A stretch of 64,000 bases of DNA from Fluviicoccus sp. (GCF_030646115.1 NZ_JAUSMX010000027.1:229651-293650), one strand, 5' to 3'. Positions 1 to 8,707 are shown, numbered from the stretch's first letter. Translations and numbers: made by a program. Notes: generated by a model not told the origin, from the sequence alone.

Positions 1-1
1 C

Positions 2-163
2 GACATCATGGATGCGGAGCAGTTTCTGGCGGCCAACCTGCATGAGCTGAGCCTGTTCAGGACGGCGGCCCGGCGGGAGACCTTGCAGAAGCTGGTGGAA
101 GTTTATAACCAGATTGTGGAGGAGCATGAGACCGACCCCAGTCTGAGGATTGATTTGGGGTAG
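2..163 (+). CDS. C-terminal tail of an unidentified gene upstream of vsr (partial)
   Basis: An open frame enters from the left edge and stops at a TAG at 161-163, giving 53 visible residues that end TDPSLRIDLG. The tail is charged and looks helical, and no domain can be recognised. The stop lies 5 nt before the vsr start, so the two genes are probably one transcript. From general knowledge, vsr often closes cassettes containing a cytosine methyltransferase or ATPase, Z1, PD-(D/E)XK and AIPR genes. Which of these, if any, this tail belongs to cannot be told from 53 residues. Confidence 0.6.
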   Translation, partial: DIMDAEQFLAANLHELSLFRTAARRETLQKLVEVYNQIVEEHETDPSLRIDLG

Positions 164-168
164 CAGCA

Positions 169-579
169 ATGACCGATACCTTCGCGCCGGAAAAGCGGTC
201 GTCGATCATGCGGCGGGTGAAGAGTCGCGATACCGGTGCGGAAATGAAGGTACGTAGGCTGGTGTGGGGGCTGGGTTTCCGGTATCGCTTGCACGTCAAG
301 GATTTGCCGGGGAGGCCGGATCTGGTTTTCCGGGGTCGGCGGAAGGTGATTTTTGTTCATGGGTGTTTTTGGCATGGGCATGATTGCAAGCGCGGGGCGC
401 GGGTACCGGCGACGAATACTGAGTATTGGCGGGCGAAGGTGGCCGGGAATGTGGCGAGGGATGCGGAAAATTGCCGGAAGTTAGGCGAGCAAGACTGGCG
501 GTGGTTGGTGGTTTGGGAATGTCAGTTGAGGGATATGAGCCCGTTACAAGAGAGGCTCATGCAGTTCTTGGGGAAGTAA
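169..579 (+). CDS. vsr: Very short patch repair endonuclease Vsr
   Basis: The protein has 136 aa, full length for the family. Vsr nicks next to T:G mismatches that arise when 5-methylcytosine deaminates inside a cytosine methyltransferase site. Visible hallmarks are the N-terminal RSSIMRRVKSRDT region, the catalytic aspartate in GRPDLVF, and the zinc and active-site stretch VHGCFWHGHDC, with later W and C residues in VVWECQL. The start follows the upstream stop by 5 nt, so translation is probably coupled. The cognate methyltransferase is not in view and may lie just left of the window. The 3' end converges with the primase-helicase gene 22 nt away. Confidence 0.95.
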   Translation: MTDTFAPEKRSSIMRRVKSRDTGAEMKVRRLVWGLGFRYRLHVKDLPGRPDLVFRGRRKVIFVHGCFWHGHDCKRGARVPATNTEYWRAKVAGNVARDAENCRKLGEQDWRWLVVWECQLRDMSPLQERLMQFLGK

Positions 580-601
580 ATCCGAGTCGGGCTCTTTCAT
601 C

Positions 602-2986
602 TCACTCCATGATCCTATACCCCATCGCTGCATATCCCCGCCGCCGTTTCTCCCACATTCTCAGCAATGCCGGATGATCCTGATCAACCAAATCCACAAT
701 CCGCACATTCGTCTTGGTGGCGCATTCCCGGTGCAAACGCCCCGCATACTGCTGCAAGGTTCCCCGCCACGAAACCGGCATGGCCAGAATCAGCGTATCC
801 AGCGCCGGATGGTCGAAACCCTCGCCGACCAGTTTCCCCGTCGCCAGCAGCACATGCGGAGTATCTGGCGCGAGGCCGTGCAACTTATCCATGATGATTT
901 GCCGCTGCTTCCTGGGTATGCGGCCATGCAGGACAAACAGTTCTGGTATCCGGCTTTCCAGCGCACCCTGGATCGCCGCCAGATGATCGGTGCGCTCGGT
1001 CAACACCAGCACCTTTCGCCCTAGTTCATAAGCATTCACGATTTCCGCCACCAGCGTTTCGGTTCTTTGCGGATCGGACGCCAGCAAGCGGAAAATGTCC
1101 TGAATACCGTCGTCTGCCGGGAGCGGGACCGATGAGGTGATAAACCGGGGAGCCACTTCCAGATCGTGTGGCGCGCCCATGGGTTTGGCTGCCGTGTAGC
1201 GAATCGGCCCGCACTGCATGAAGATAATTGGTTGCAGCCCGTCCCGCCGGATCGGGGTGGCCGTCAGCCCCAACACGTATTTGGCCTTGATCCGTTTCAG
1301 AATGGCGTCAAACGACGCCGCCCCGATGTGATGGCACTCATCCACAATGACATGGCCATAATTGTCCACCAGGGCGCTGACTTCACCCTGACGCGAGATG
1401 GACTGCATCAGTGCAATATCAATGTTGCCAGTGGGTTTGCTCTTGCCGCCGCCAATGGTGCCGATCACCTCCTTGCCCGCGCCCAGAAAAGCCTGCAAGC
1501 GTTCCTGCCATTGCTTCAGCAATTCAGAACGGTGAACCAGAATCAGGGTGTTCACTTTTCGCTCGGCAATCAGGGCGGCGGCGGTTACGGTTTTGCCGAA
1601 AGCGGTGGGTGCGCACAGGATGCCGAAGTCCTCATGCAGCATCGCCGCGACCGCCGCTTCCTGATCCAGGCGTAATGTGCCGTTAAATGTGATGTTCAGC
1701 GGCTCCCCCCGGCATCGCTCGTCCTGGATATCCAACCGGATGCCTTGGGATTTCATCAGCGTTTGGACAGCATCCAGACAGCCGCGAGGCAGTGCGATGT
1801 GACGGGGGAAGTTCTCGGCGCAGCCTATGACGCGCGGTTTGTCCCAGACCGACAGCCGCAGGGCTTGGGCTTTGTAAAACTCCGGATTCTGGAAGGCGGC
1901 CAAGCGAATCAACCGGTTGGCCAGTGGCTGCGGCAACTGCGTTTTATCAAAATAAATCATGTTTGCCAGTGTTGCCGTCAGCGTTGCCGGGAGTTCGATC
2001 GTGAGTTTGCCAACGGGTTCGGCGGCGCGTTTCCACGGAGTCGCTAGGTCTTCATCAGCCACAAATGTGACATCCAGCGGGTGTCGGTTCCCGGTGGTTT
2101 TCAGAACAGTTATTTCCAGCGCCAACAGGGACATGGGCCGGATCGAAGCCAGAAAGGCCCATTGGTCGGCGTATGGCTGAAGTTGGCGGTCAACAAAGAC
2201 ACTGTAGCCGTGATCACGCGGTTTCTTCTGCAAGGGCAGGGCGATCAGGTTGCCAAAGCCGCCCTTGGGCATCGTATCCTGATTGGGAAACAGGCGGTCA
2301 TAGGAGGTCAGGGTGAGCTGGCGGGTGCGTTCGCAGGTGTGACTGATCAGCGCGGTTCCCAGCCGCCGCGCCTCCCGCGCCGGGACCTTGTCGGAAAAGA
2401 AGATCCAGACGTGAGCGCCCTGGCCGGATCGGGAGATTTCCAGCGCGCAGGGCACGTTCAAGGACTCACAGCTTTCCACAAAGGCCCGTGCATCCTCCCG
2501 CCAATCCGCTTCGTCAAAATCCACGGCCAGAAAATAACAACGGTCATCGTCAAGCAGCGGATAGACGCCGATGGTGTGTTTGCCTGCCAGATGGTCGTAG
2601 ATCACGGCATCGGTGAGGGGTTTCAGTTGGCGATGATTGCAGTCGCCGCATTTGATGCGGGGCTTCTCGCAAACACCGGAGCGCCATTCGTTGCCGCAGG
2701 CCGGGGCGTAGCCGGACTTGCCCGTGGACTGGCTTTCCCAGCGAATGGGATAGGTATCGGTACGGCCGTTGAACAGACGGCGGAACAGGGCGATCTTGTC
2801 CTGGGGTGAAAGTTGCAACGGAGAGGGGGGAGCCGGAACTGGTAAGCGCCATTCGATGCCGTGGGCTTCCAGCAGGGCAGTGAGGCGGGCGTTTTCGGAT
2901 TGCAAACGATGCAATTCGTCAGTCTCGGCTTCAGAGGCGGTGTTGCCTTCAGTACTGATCGGGGGGGCTACCATGGTGCTCGCCAT
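602..2986 (-). CDS. AEP primase-SF2 helicase fusion (TOTE conflict-system type)
   Basis: This 794-aa protein has a layout known from TOTE-type conflict proteins. An N-terminal coiled coil (about residues 20-50) precedes a cysteine-rich zinc-binding stretch (about 95-120, ending KCGDC). An archaeo-eukaryotic primase domain follows, with a D-x-D acidic pair in FLAVDFDEADW and a histidine motif in SGQGAHVWIFF. The C-terminal half is a superfamily 2 helicase with Walker A CAPTAFGKT, motif II DECHH, SAT-like GLTATP and arginine-finger HRE motifs. Such fusions are predicted to act on invading nucleic acid. It is convergent with vsr, with only 22 nt between the stops. The function in this genome is inferred from family context. 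Confidence 0.85.
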   Translation of the reverse strand: MASTMVAPPISTEGNTASEAETDELHRLQSENARLTALLEAHGIEWRLPVPAPPSPLQLSPQDKIALFRRLFNGRTDTYPIRWESQSTGKSGYAPACGNEWRSGVCEKPRIKCGDCNHRQLKPLTDAVIYDHLAGKHTIGVYPLLDDDRCYFLAVDFDEADWREDARAFVESCESLNVPCALEISRSGQGAHVWIFFSDKVPAREARRLGTALISHTCERTRQLTLTSYDRLFPNQDTMPKGGFGNLIALPLQKKPRDHGYSVFVDRQLQPYADQWAFLASIRPMSLLALEITVLKTTGNRHPLDVTFVADEDLATPWKRAAEPVGKLTIELPATLTATLANMIYFDKTQLPQPLANRLIRLAAFQNPEFYKAQALRLSVWDKPRVIGCAENFPRHIALPRGCLDAVQTLMKSQGIRLDIQDERCRGEPLNITFNGTLRLDQEAAVAAMLHEDFGILCAPTAFGKTVTAAALIAERKVNTLILVHRSELLKQWQERLQAFLGAGKEVIGTIGGGKSKPTGNIDIALMQSISRQGEVSALVDNYGHVIVDECHHIGAASFDAILKRIKAKYVLGLTATPIRRDGLQPIIFMQCGPIRYTAAKPMGAPHDLEVAPRFITSSVPLPADDGIQDIFRLLASDPQRTETLVAEIVNAYELGRKVLVLTERTDHLAAIQGALESRIPELFVLHGRIPRKQRQIIMDKLHGLAPDTPHVLLATGKLVGEGFDHPALDTLILAMPVSWRGTLQQYAGRLHRECATKTNVRIVDLVDQDHPALLRMWEKRRRGYAAMGYRIME

Positions 2987-3014
2987 CCATCTTAACCATG
3001 CACCACCAGCAGTT

Positions 3015-3239
3015 TCATGCCACCAGCAACTCCATGCGGTTTACATGTGACAGCCGTGCCGCATAGGCCAGCACCGCCAGAATATCAGCGTGCTCCAGGT
3101 CTTCGTAATCGGCCAGAATCTCGTCAGCTGACATCCCGCTGGCCAGCCATTCCAGCACCGTCTCCACCGGATAGCGTAACCCTCGGATACAGGGCTTGCC
3201 GTGGCAAACCGCCGGGTCAATCGTAATGCGTTCGATCAT
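3015..3239 (-). CDS. DUF433 family protein, orphan antitoxin-like
   Basis: The 74-aa protein starts at MIERITIDPAVCHGKPCIRG. An upstream in-frame ATG exists, but this start matches the usual family N-terminus. DUF433 proteins have a winged-helix fold, with the conserved CHGKPCIRG segment and a C-terminal DILAVLAYAA helix. They are usually the antitoxin half of a pair with a DUF5615 PIN-like nuclease encoded immediately downstream. Here the next gene, 28 nt downstream on the same strand, is the primase-helicase, and no DUF5615 frame is visible. It is therefore an orphan, or it has been recruited as a regulator of the primase-helicase gene (inference). Confidence 0.8.
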   Translation of the reverse strand: MIERITIDPAVCHGKPCIRGLRYPVETVLEWLASGMSADEILADYEDLEHADILAVLAYAARLSHVNRMELLVA

Positions 3240-3501
3240 GATGAAATACCACTCAATGTCGGGAGAGTATCGCCCCGATTCCGCCAAGGCTCAATGGGCT
3301 TCGCCCCAATTCCCGAGTCAGCTCTTTATCATCTCATTCCATGACCCGATCCCTCATCGCTGCACCCCCCTTTTTTTTCCTTCAGCCTGCGCCGGGTCGG
3401 ACTCCGCCAACAGCAGCACCAGATTCCGGAGCCAATCCCGCATCATCCCCGGCCGCAAACCGTTTTATACTCCGGTCGATTACGCAAGGGGAGACACGAA
3501 C

Positions 3502-5883
3502 ATGGGACATTCCAGACGGGGACGCGGTTATCGCCTGAGTGCGAGCTTGTTGGCGCTGTGGCTGCTGTTGCCGTCCGCCGCCCGGGCCGAGCAGATGTTC
3601 AGCACCGCCCAGCAGGGCGGTGCTGCCCCCATTGAAGCCATCCGCGCCGACTACCACGCCGCCATCGACTTCCTGCGCCGCGCCGATGCCGGTTTGGAGC
3701 GCCTGCCGGCAGGCAATGCCTGCGCGGACATGCAAAGCGCCGAAAGCCTGTTCCGTTCGGTCGCCGCCGACTCCCGCAGTCTCTGGCGCAATTTCTCGCT
3801 GCCGGAGGAAGTGCGGCGCAACATGCTGGAGATTTCCACCGAGTCGCTGGCTTACAGCCGCGAGATCCAGTCGGCGCATACCGCCTATTGCACGCCCCAA
3901 CGCACCGTCGAAGAACAGCAGCAGGACCGGCTGGCAGCGCAGGCAAACTCCGCCTACCTGTCGGGCCTGTTCGAGAAACTGGAAGTGACCGAGGACGTCT
4001 GGAAAGCCCTGAACGGCTGGGGCGCGCCGGAGGAGCCGGTGGCGGTCCGCCAGTTCATTGCCTCTATCCATCCCGGTAGTCCGTATTACGACAAGGCGGT
4101 CAAACTGCTGCAAAAGCTGGAAGCCAAACAGGCCGCCCGCGTGCTGAAGAACACCCCGGTTGCAGCCAACCCGGCGGCGGTGTTGCCGGAACCGGGCGGC
4201 GCGTTCCGCGACTGCGCCTTCTGCCCGGAGATGGTGGTGGTGCCTGACGACCAGCAAAACACCGGTTATCAGCGACATCCGGTGCCCGTGACGCTGCGTC
4301 ATGCCCTGGCCATCGGCGTCAGCGAAGTGACGCGCGGCCAATGGCGCGCCTGCGTGGATGACGGCGCTTGCCCCTCCGCGCCGCTGGACGACGAAGCGCC
4401 GGGGCTGGCGACCGACCAGCACCCGGTCACCCGCGTCACCTATCAGGAGGCGCTGGACTACGCCGCCTGGCTGACCAGGGTCACCGGCCAGCCTTACGAC
4501 ATTCCATCCGAAATGGAGTGGGAATTCGCGGGCGGGGGCATGGGCGAGAAGAATTCGGGCGAGGGGAACGGCTGGAACTATTCCGGCAAGACCGGGAAGG
4601 ACATCTGGCTGAAAACCTCGCCGGTCGGCTATTTCGGCAAGGACAAGAACGGCACCGTCGACATGCTGGGCAATGTGGCGGAATGGGTGCAGGGCTGTTA
4701 TTTCCCGAACTATGACAATGTCACCGGCGACGGCAAGGTTCGCGGTGATCCCGCCACCTGTGACACCGCTCCGGTCAAGGGCTCGGGCTTCGGCATTGAG
4801 GAGCCCCTGAGACTTTCCGGCAGCGTGGAAGGGGCCAAGGACATCCGCCATCCGGGCGTCGGGTTGCGGGTGGTGCGTCGCGGCCCCCGGGCGGCCAAAC
4901 ACTATCCGCGCGTGGCGGCTCCCGAGTTGATGCCGGAGTTCGAAGCCTTCAGCATGGAGCTGCCGAAGACTGACCGCTTTGAACTACCCCCAAAGCAGCA
5001 TGCCTGGAAGACTCCAACGGTCATCATCAAAGGTGCGCGCCTGGATTGCCGGATCTTCATGCTGGCCAACTACTTTGGCGGCGGGCCCGGTGATCCCTAC
5101 TTCACGCTGGCCAGTAACCAGGCTTTTTACCGGATTCACGGCAACGGCTATACCTTCGTGTCGAAACCGGGCAAGGTGATTGATGGCGCCAACACCTGGT
5201 CGGGCACCATGAACTGGCTGAACACCCCGTATGTGTTCCATATCCGCCATACCCCGGGCAAACCCACCCTGGCGGGCTATTGCGAACCGGGCGGCGACCC
5301 GCTGGAAACGGAGGCCATCCTGTCCACCCTGCGCTGGAAAGGGGAGTCCACCGCCGGGGTGGCGGGCGTTGCACTGGACAGCCTGCCCGATATCAGTCCG
5401 GATGTGGCGGAAGGGTGGAAGCGGTTGACGTTCAAGGGCGATCTGCTGCTGTTCAAGTGGTCGCGATCCAAATCGAACATCCCGGCCGAAGCGCTTGAAA
5501 CACGCGGTTTCAGCCTGGTGGTACCCGGCGCTGACTGGGCCGGTTACCGGGATTTGTTGATGAAGGTGGGGAAAATCAGCGAACAGAGTCTGCCGGAATG
5601 TGCGGTTTATGACACGCCGCCGTTAACGCAGGCGCAGATTGACGCCAAGCTGGCGGCGCTGCCGCCGGGCACGGAGTACCGGGTGATTGATGGCGGGGTG
5701 ACGGTGCTGGCGGCTGACGGCGGCAGCGGCGAGCGCTGGATTGCCGGGGGGCGGGGTTTGCATATTTCGTGCTGGCCCCGGGGGGAGAAGGCGGTGATTC
5801 CCGGTATGCGGACCATGATGGCGACGCTGCGCTGGGCGGATGAAGCGGCGACGGATGGGGAGCGGTGGTGGCGGAAGGAATAA
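3502..5883 (+). CDS. Secreted SUMF1/formylglycine-generating-enzyme domain protein
   Basis: The 793-aa protein starts at MGHSRRGRG, preceded by AAGGGGAG. An upstream extension of 102 codons in the same frame lacks coding character. A Sec signal peptide ends ARA (about residue 28). A helical region (30-220) is followed by a SUMF1-type domain (about 230-465) that opens RDCAFCPEMVVVP and includes EMEWEFAGG, MLGNVAEW and GLRVVRRG. This C-type-lectin-like fold is shared by formylglycine-generating enzymes and by non-enzymatic relatives. No sulfatase gene lies nearby, and the copper-binding cysteine pair of true enzymes is not evident. The C-terminal 300 residues match nothing I recognise. Probably a periplasmic binding or scaffold protein. 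Confidence 0.75.
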   Translation: MGHSRRGRGYRLSASLLALWLLLPSAARAEQMFSTAQQGGAAPIEAIRADYHAAIDFLRRADAGLERLPAGNACADMQSAESLFRSVAADSRSLWRNFSLPEEVRRNMLEISTESLAYSREIQSAHTAYCTPQRTVEEQQQDRLAAQANSAYLSGLFEKLEVTEDVWKALNGWGAPEEPVAVRQFIASIHPGSPYYDKAVKLLQKLEAKQAARVLKNTPVAANPAAVLPEPGGAFRDCAFCPEMVVVPDDQQNTGYQRHPVPVTLRHALAIGVSEVTRGQWRACVDDGACPSAPLDDEAPGLATDQHPVTRVTYQEALDYAAWLTRVTGQPYDIPSEMEWEFAGGGMGEKNSGEGNGWNYSGKTGKDIWLKTSPVGYFGKDKNGTVDMLGNVAEWVQGCYFPNYDNVTGDGKVRGDPATCDTAPVKGSGFGIEEPLRLSGSVEGAKDIRHPGVGLRVVRRGPRAAKHYPRVAAPELMPEFEAFSMELPKTDRFELPPKQHAWKTPTVIIKGARLDCRIFMLANYFGGGPGDPYFTLASNQAFYRIHGNGYTFVSKPGKVIDGANTWSGTMNWLNTPYVFHIRHTPGKPTLAGYCEPGGDPLETEAILSTLRWKGESTAGVAGVALDSLPDISPDVAEGWKRLTFKGDLLLFKWSRSKSNIPAEALETRGFSLVVPGADWAGYRDLLMKVGKISEQSLPECAVYDTPPLTQAQIDAKLAALPPGTEYRVIDGGVTVLAADGGSGERWIAGGRGLHISCWPRGEKAVIPGMRTMMATLRWADEAATDGERWWRKE

Positions 5884-5919
5884 ATCAATGACCCAGAGAG
5901 CTTACAGGGAGGATGGTAA

Positions 5920-6195
5920 ATGCTGATTGCCCTTGATTACGACGGCACCTACACCGCCGACCCGGTGCTGTGGCTGGATTTCGTCAAGCGTGCGCAGTCG
6001 CGCGGCCATACCGTCATCTGCGTCACCATGCGCTACGAGCATGAAACCCTGGATATGTGCCTGAAGCTGCAAGGTCTGGTGGAGGTGATCTGCTCTTCGC
6101 GCCAGGCCAAGTTGCCGTTTCTGAACGGGCGGGGGGTGTTTCCGGATATCTGGATTGATGACAGCCCGAACTGGCTGTTTGAGGATGCGGGGTGA
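5920..6195 (+). CDS. Minimal HAD-like protein
   Basis: This 91-aa protein is preceded by a strong AGGGAGG ribosome site. The N-terminal LIALDYDGTYTAD matches HAD motif I (D-x-D-G-T), and the C-terminal DIWIDDSPNW matches motif IV. A motif II-like threonine occurs in VICVTMR. The cap and the usual motif III lysine are not obvious, although a lysine at QAKLPF could serve. It is far shorter than standard HAD phosphatases (about 200 aa) but has an intact frame. Similar mini-HADs are annotated as hypothetical or nucleotide-kinase-associated. Substrate unknown. Confidence 0.7.
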   Translation: MLIALDYDGTYTADPVLWLDFVKRAQSRGHTVICVTMRYEHETLDMCLKLQGLVEVICSSRQAKLPFLNGRGVFPDIWIDDSPNWLFEDAG

Positions 6196-6222
6196 GGGGA
6201 TCCGCCGCCGGGGATGGGCATG

Positions 6223-6639
6223 TCACACCGTCGAAATGGCCCAATTCTCCACCTGCAATCCCTCAATCCGTTCAAACTCCCGCACATTGTTGGTCACCAG
6301 CACCGCCTTTTCCGCCAGTGCATGACAGGCAATCCACAGGTCGTTGCCGCCAATGGGGGTTCCGGCGGTTTTCAGGCGGGTGGCATGCCGGGCGTATTCT
6401 GCACAGATCGCCGGACCGGAGGGATAGGTCACTGGAATTTCGCGCGCCAACACTTCCATCTGCCGTAATACATCGGCCTTGCGGGTGCTGCGTTCGGCGC
6501 CCTTCAGCAGTTCGGCCCAACTGACGAAGGACATGCACAACCGGCTGTCCTCGGGCAGGGTGTTGATGTGTTCCGCGACGCTGGCGGGGTTGTTCCGGAT
6601 CAGGTAGATCAGGATGTTGGTGTCGAGCATGTAGTTCAC
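6223..6639 (-). CDS. vapC: VapC-type PIN-domain toxin ribonuclease
   Basis: The 138-aa PIN-domain protein carries the expected acidic residues: YMLDTNILIYL (first Asp), SWAELLKG (Glu), GGNDLWIACHA (Asp), and the terminal TNNVREFERI segment. VapC toxins are Mg-dependent RNases that cut initiator tRNA or rRNA loops. The start codon overlaps the vapB stop as ATGA, the coupling typical of these operons. All catalytic positions are retained, so the toxin looks functional. Convergent with the mini-HAD gene. Confidence 0.93.
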   Translation of the reverse strand: MNYMLDTNILIYLIRNNPASVAEHINTLPEDSRLCMSFVSWAELLKGAERSTRKADVLRQMEVLAREIPVTYPSGPAICAEYARHATRLKTAGTPIGGNDLWIACHALAEKAVLVTNNVREFERIEGLQVENWAISTV

Positions 6640-6902
6640 AGGGGCTCCCGTTCCTGGGGTGGATCCTGGTGGCGCAGTTCGTGTTCCAGTTCGTCCAGCA
6701 GGTCATCGCCAAGGGCATCGCGCAGGCCTTGCAGGGCGTTGAGAATGGCGGTGCCCCGTTGTTCGGGGACGGGGTGGATGAGGAGGTCGCCGTTTTCGGT
6801 GCGGGTGATTTGGACGTTGCGGCTGTCCAGACGGAATTCCTGCGGGATGCGCACGGCCTGGCTGTTGCCATTCATGAAGACGCGGCTGGTAAGGGTGGTC
6901 AT
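6636..6902 (-). CDS. vapB: VapB antitoxin (AbrB/SpoVT swapped-hairpin type)
   Basis: The 88-aa protein starts at MTTLTSRVFMNGNSQAVRIP, 15 codons after the first in-frame ATG. The chosen ATG has GAGGT upstream and gives the conventional N-terminus. The NGNSQAVRIPQEFR stretch is the SpoVT/AbrB DNA-binding hairpin. The C-terminal acidic helix LDELEHELRHQDPP is the expected VapC-binding tail. The antitoxin is made first and neutralises VapC. With or without VapC it should repress its own promoter through the dyad at 6916-6935. Confidence 0.92.
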   Translation of the reverse strand: MTTLTSRVFMNGNSQAVRIPQEFRLDSRNVQITRTENGDLLIHPVPEQRGTAILNALQGLRDALGDDLLDELEHELRHQDPPQEREPL

Positions 6903-6915
6903 GGCGACCTCATTG

Positions 6916-6935
6916 TACATACGGGAATGTGTGTA
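6916..6935. promoter_or_regulatory. Candidate VapB operator dyad
   Basis: The imperfect dyad TACATAC-N6-GTGTGTA overlaps the predicted start of transcription and abuts the -10 box. This is where VapB-type antitoxins normally bind to autoregulate. Inferred from position and symmetry. Confidence 0.4.
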
Positions 6936-6963
6936 TTTTAGGCGCATGGGGGCGGGGAGGCAA
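6935..6963 (-). promoter_or_regulatory. vapBC promoter
   Basis: On the minus strand, TTGCCT (6958-6963) and TAAAAT (6935-6940) are separated by exactly 17 bp. The start of transcription would fall near 6928, leaving a leader of about 26 nt that contains GAGGT before vapB. Sigma-70 type, judged by match to consensus only. Confidence 0.55.
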
Positions 6964-7019
6964 GCCTGTGTGGGTTTAAAGCTGTTGATGGTTCTGCTGT
7001 CAGTTAGTCCAGCGTTTTA

Positions 7020-7057
7020 AACATCATCCCGTGCATTTATCCGCCCGGGATGATGTT
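7020..7057 (-). terminator. Hairpin downstream of the lipoprotein gene
   Basis: The arms AACATCATCCCG and CGGGATGATGTT form a perfect 12-bp stem with a 14-nt loop. The hairpin lies 14 nt beyond the stop of the leftward lipoprotein gene. There is no clean T-run, so it could be an RNA-stabilising hairpin rather than an intrinsic terminator. Confidence 0.45.
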
Positions 7058-7071
7058 GTGTGTGGATGAAT

Positions 7072-8667
7072 TCAACGTACAACAGGTTTCTTGGTTAAGG
7101 GTTCCAGAACGGGTTGTGGTTTTGGCCCGTTGCCGTTCGTGCCATCATTGGTCTTCGTCGCATCGGGCGCAGCGATGGGTTTTGCCGTTGCAGGAAGTGG
7201 TGTTGTCTCCGTTGCAGGCTTTTTCTTGCCTCCTGCCTTCTTCTTGCCCTTGGCTTCTTTATCGGCAGCTGTTGATGTTTCAGTGAATGCAGGCGTTTCT
7301 GGGGCCGGGGGTTTCGCTCCGTTGAGTGCAGATAGAGCAATGGCGAACTCCTGGGAGCTCATTTTGTTGCCAAGTTTCGAGACAAGGCTATTCATCGTTT
7401 CCCAGTATTTTGTGGCATACAAGTTGGCGTTGTTAACATTGGCTTGAGCGGTTGAAATGTCTTCCTTGAGCAGGTCGATGCAGGTGAGCGTGACAGGATT
7501 GATGAATCCAGTTCCATTCAGGATTTGTGTTTGGAGACTGTCATGCCGCCCCTTGAGCAGCTTTATGAGGGTATCTTCCTCGGTCTTGTAACCATCACCC
7601 TTTTCCTTCTTGAGTCGTGCTGTTTCTTTTTCGGTCAGCTTGCTGACGGCCGATAATTGGTTTATCTGGTGTTCCAATCCCATAACTGCATTCTGGTCGA
7701 GTTGATCAACACTGCGCCCGAGTATGGACGTACAGAGCTCACGCCCAAAACCCAGCACCAAGGTATCCTTCGTGATCTGCTGTACTGTGGCCGCCAGCTT
7801 CTCCATGGTGGCGTCGGACACCCGTGAGCCGCCGCCGTTGCCGATATTAGCCGCCAGCGCCTGGCTGGTGGCATGGGAGGAAGGCGTTAGCTTGGTCATG
7901 GCTGTTTTCAACGAGTCCAGTTCGGCTTGCCCCGTGTCCAGCTTTTCCTGCGCTTGTTTCAGTGCTTTCTCGGCGCTGTCGGTTTTGTCCTTGTTGTTGT
8001 CCTTCTTTTTTTCATCTTCGTAATCGGTATTGGCCTTGTCCCGTGCGGCCTTCAAGGCGGTGACTTCGGTTTCCTTCTTGTCCACAAGGCTTGCCAGGGT
8101 GGCGTAATCGGCGGTGTCCATGGCCTCGGCCTTGCCTGTCAGCGCTACGGTGGGCGGGGTTACGGCTCCGGTCAGTTGTTCAATGGCCAGGATGGAGACC
8201 ATGGTGCTCTGGAATCGGCGTTGCAGGGTTTCCAGGCCGATGGGGGAAATACCGCCGTTGGCGAAGCCTTCGCAGTTGCGGTAGGTGATGTCCCGCAGGG
8301 TCTGGATGGCGGCGGTGCGCAGGCCGATATTGGTGGCGCTGATGTTCTGGGCGACGGACATGCCCAGTTTCAGTTTGTCTTCAGCCTGCAGGTTGAGTCC
8401 CAGGCTGGAGGCGAGGGCATTCATGGCGTCGGGGCTGGGTTCGGCACAGAATGCGCTGTAGCTTTCGGTGAACGTGTTGTTCTGCGTGCCGGTTGTTTGG
8501 TTGCCCAGACGGTATTTGGGGATGGAATAGACCACCCGGTGCTGGGCTCCCAGTGCTTCTGCCTGAACGTTGCCGAGGGTGAAGGATTTGGGGGGGGTGG
8601 GGTGGGTTTGGCAGGCGGTGAGTCCGACAGCCATGGGGATAAGCACAAGCAGTTGCCGTGTTTTCAT
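7072..8667 (-). CDS. Large lipoprotein with coiled coil, function unknown
   Basis: The 531-aa protein starts at MKTRQLLVLIPMAVG, with GGAAG upstream. The lipobox LTAC puts the lipidated cysteine at residue 19. A central lysine- and glutamate-rich stretch (about residues 195-260) is a predicted long coiled coil. The C-terminal 80 residues are rich in Ala, Lys, Pro and Thr and likely disordered. No enzymatic motif is visible and I do not recognise the family. It stands alone behind a good promoter. Probably anchored in the outer membrane with a periplasmic coiled coil. Confidence 0.75.
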   Translation of the reverse strand: MKTRQLLVLIPMAVGLTACQTHPTPPKSFTLGNVQAEALGAQHRVVYSIPKYRLGNQTTGTQNNTFTESYSAFCAEPSPDAMNALASSLGLNLQAEDKLKLGMSVAQNISATNIGLRTAAIQTLRDITYRNCEGFANGGISPIGLETLQRRFQSTMVSILAIEQLTGAVTPPTVALTGKAEAMDTADYATLASLVDKKETEVTALKAARDKANTDYEDEKKKDNNKDKTDSAEKALKQAQEKLDTGQAELDSLKTAMTKLTPSSHATSQALAANIGNGGGSRVSDATMEKLAATVQQITKDTLVLGFGRELCTSILGRSVDQLDQNAVMGLEHQINQLSAVSKLTEKETARLKKEKGDGYKTEEDTLIKLLKGRHDSLQTQILNGTGFINPVTLTCIDLLKEDISTAQANVNNANLYATKYWETMNSLVSKLGNKMSSQEFAIALSALNGAKPPAPETPAFTETSTAADKEAKGKKKAGGKKKPATETTPLPATAKPIAAPDATKTNDGTNGNGPKPQPVLEPLTKKPVVR

Positions 8668-8707
8668 GTTCTCAACTTCCGTGTTGGTTGAATTACGTCC
8701 AGAACAA

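Noticed and set aside
3382-4902. A 506-codon open frame on the minus strand opposite the SUMF1-domain gene
   Set aside because: GC-rich antisense shadow: no recognisable domain, and the plus-strand frame has a signal peptide and clear motifs.
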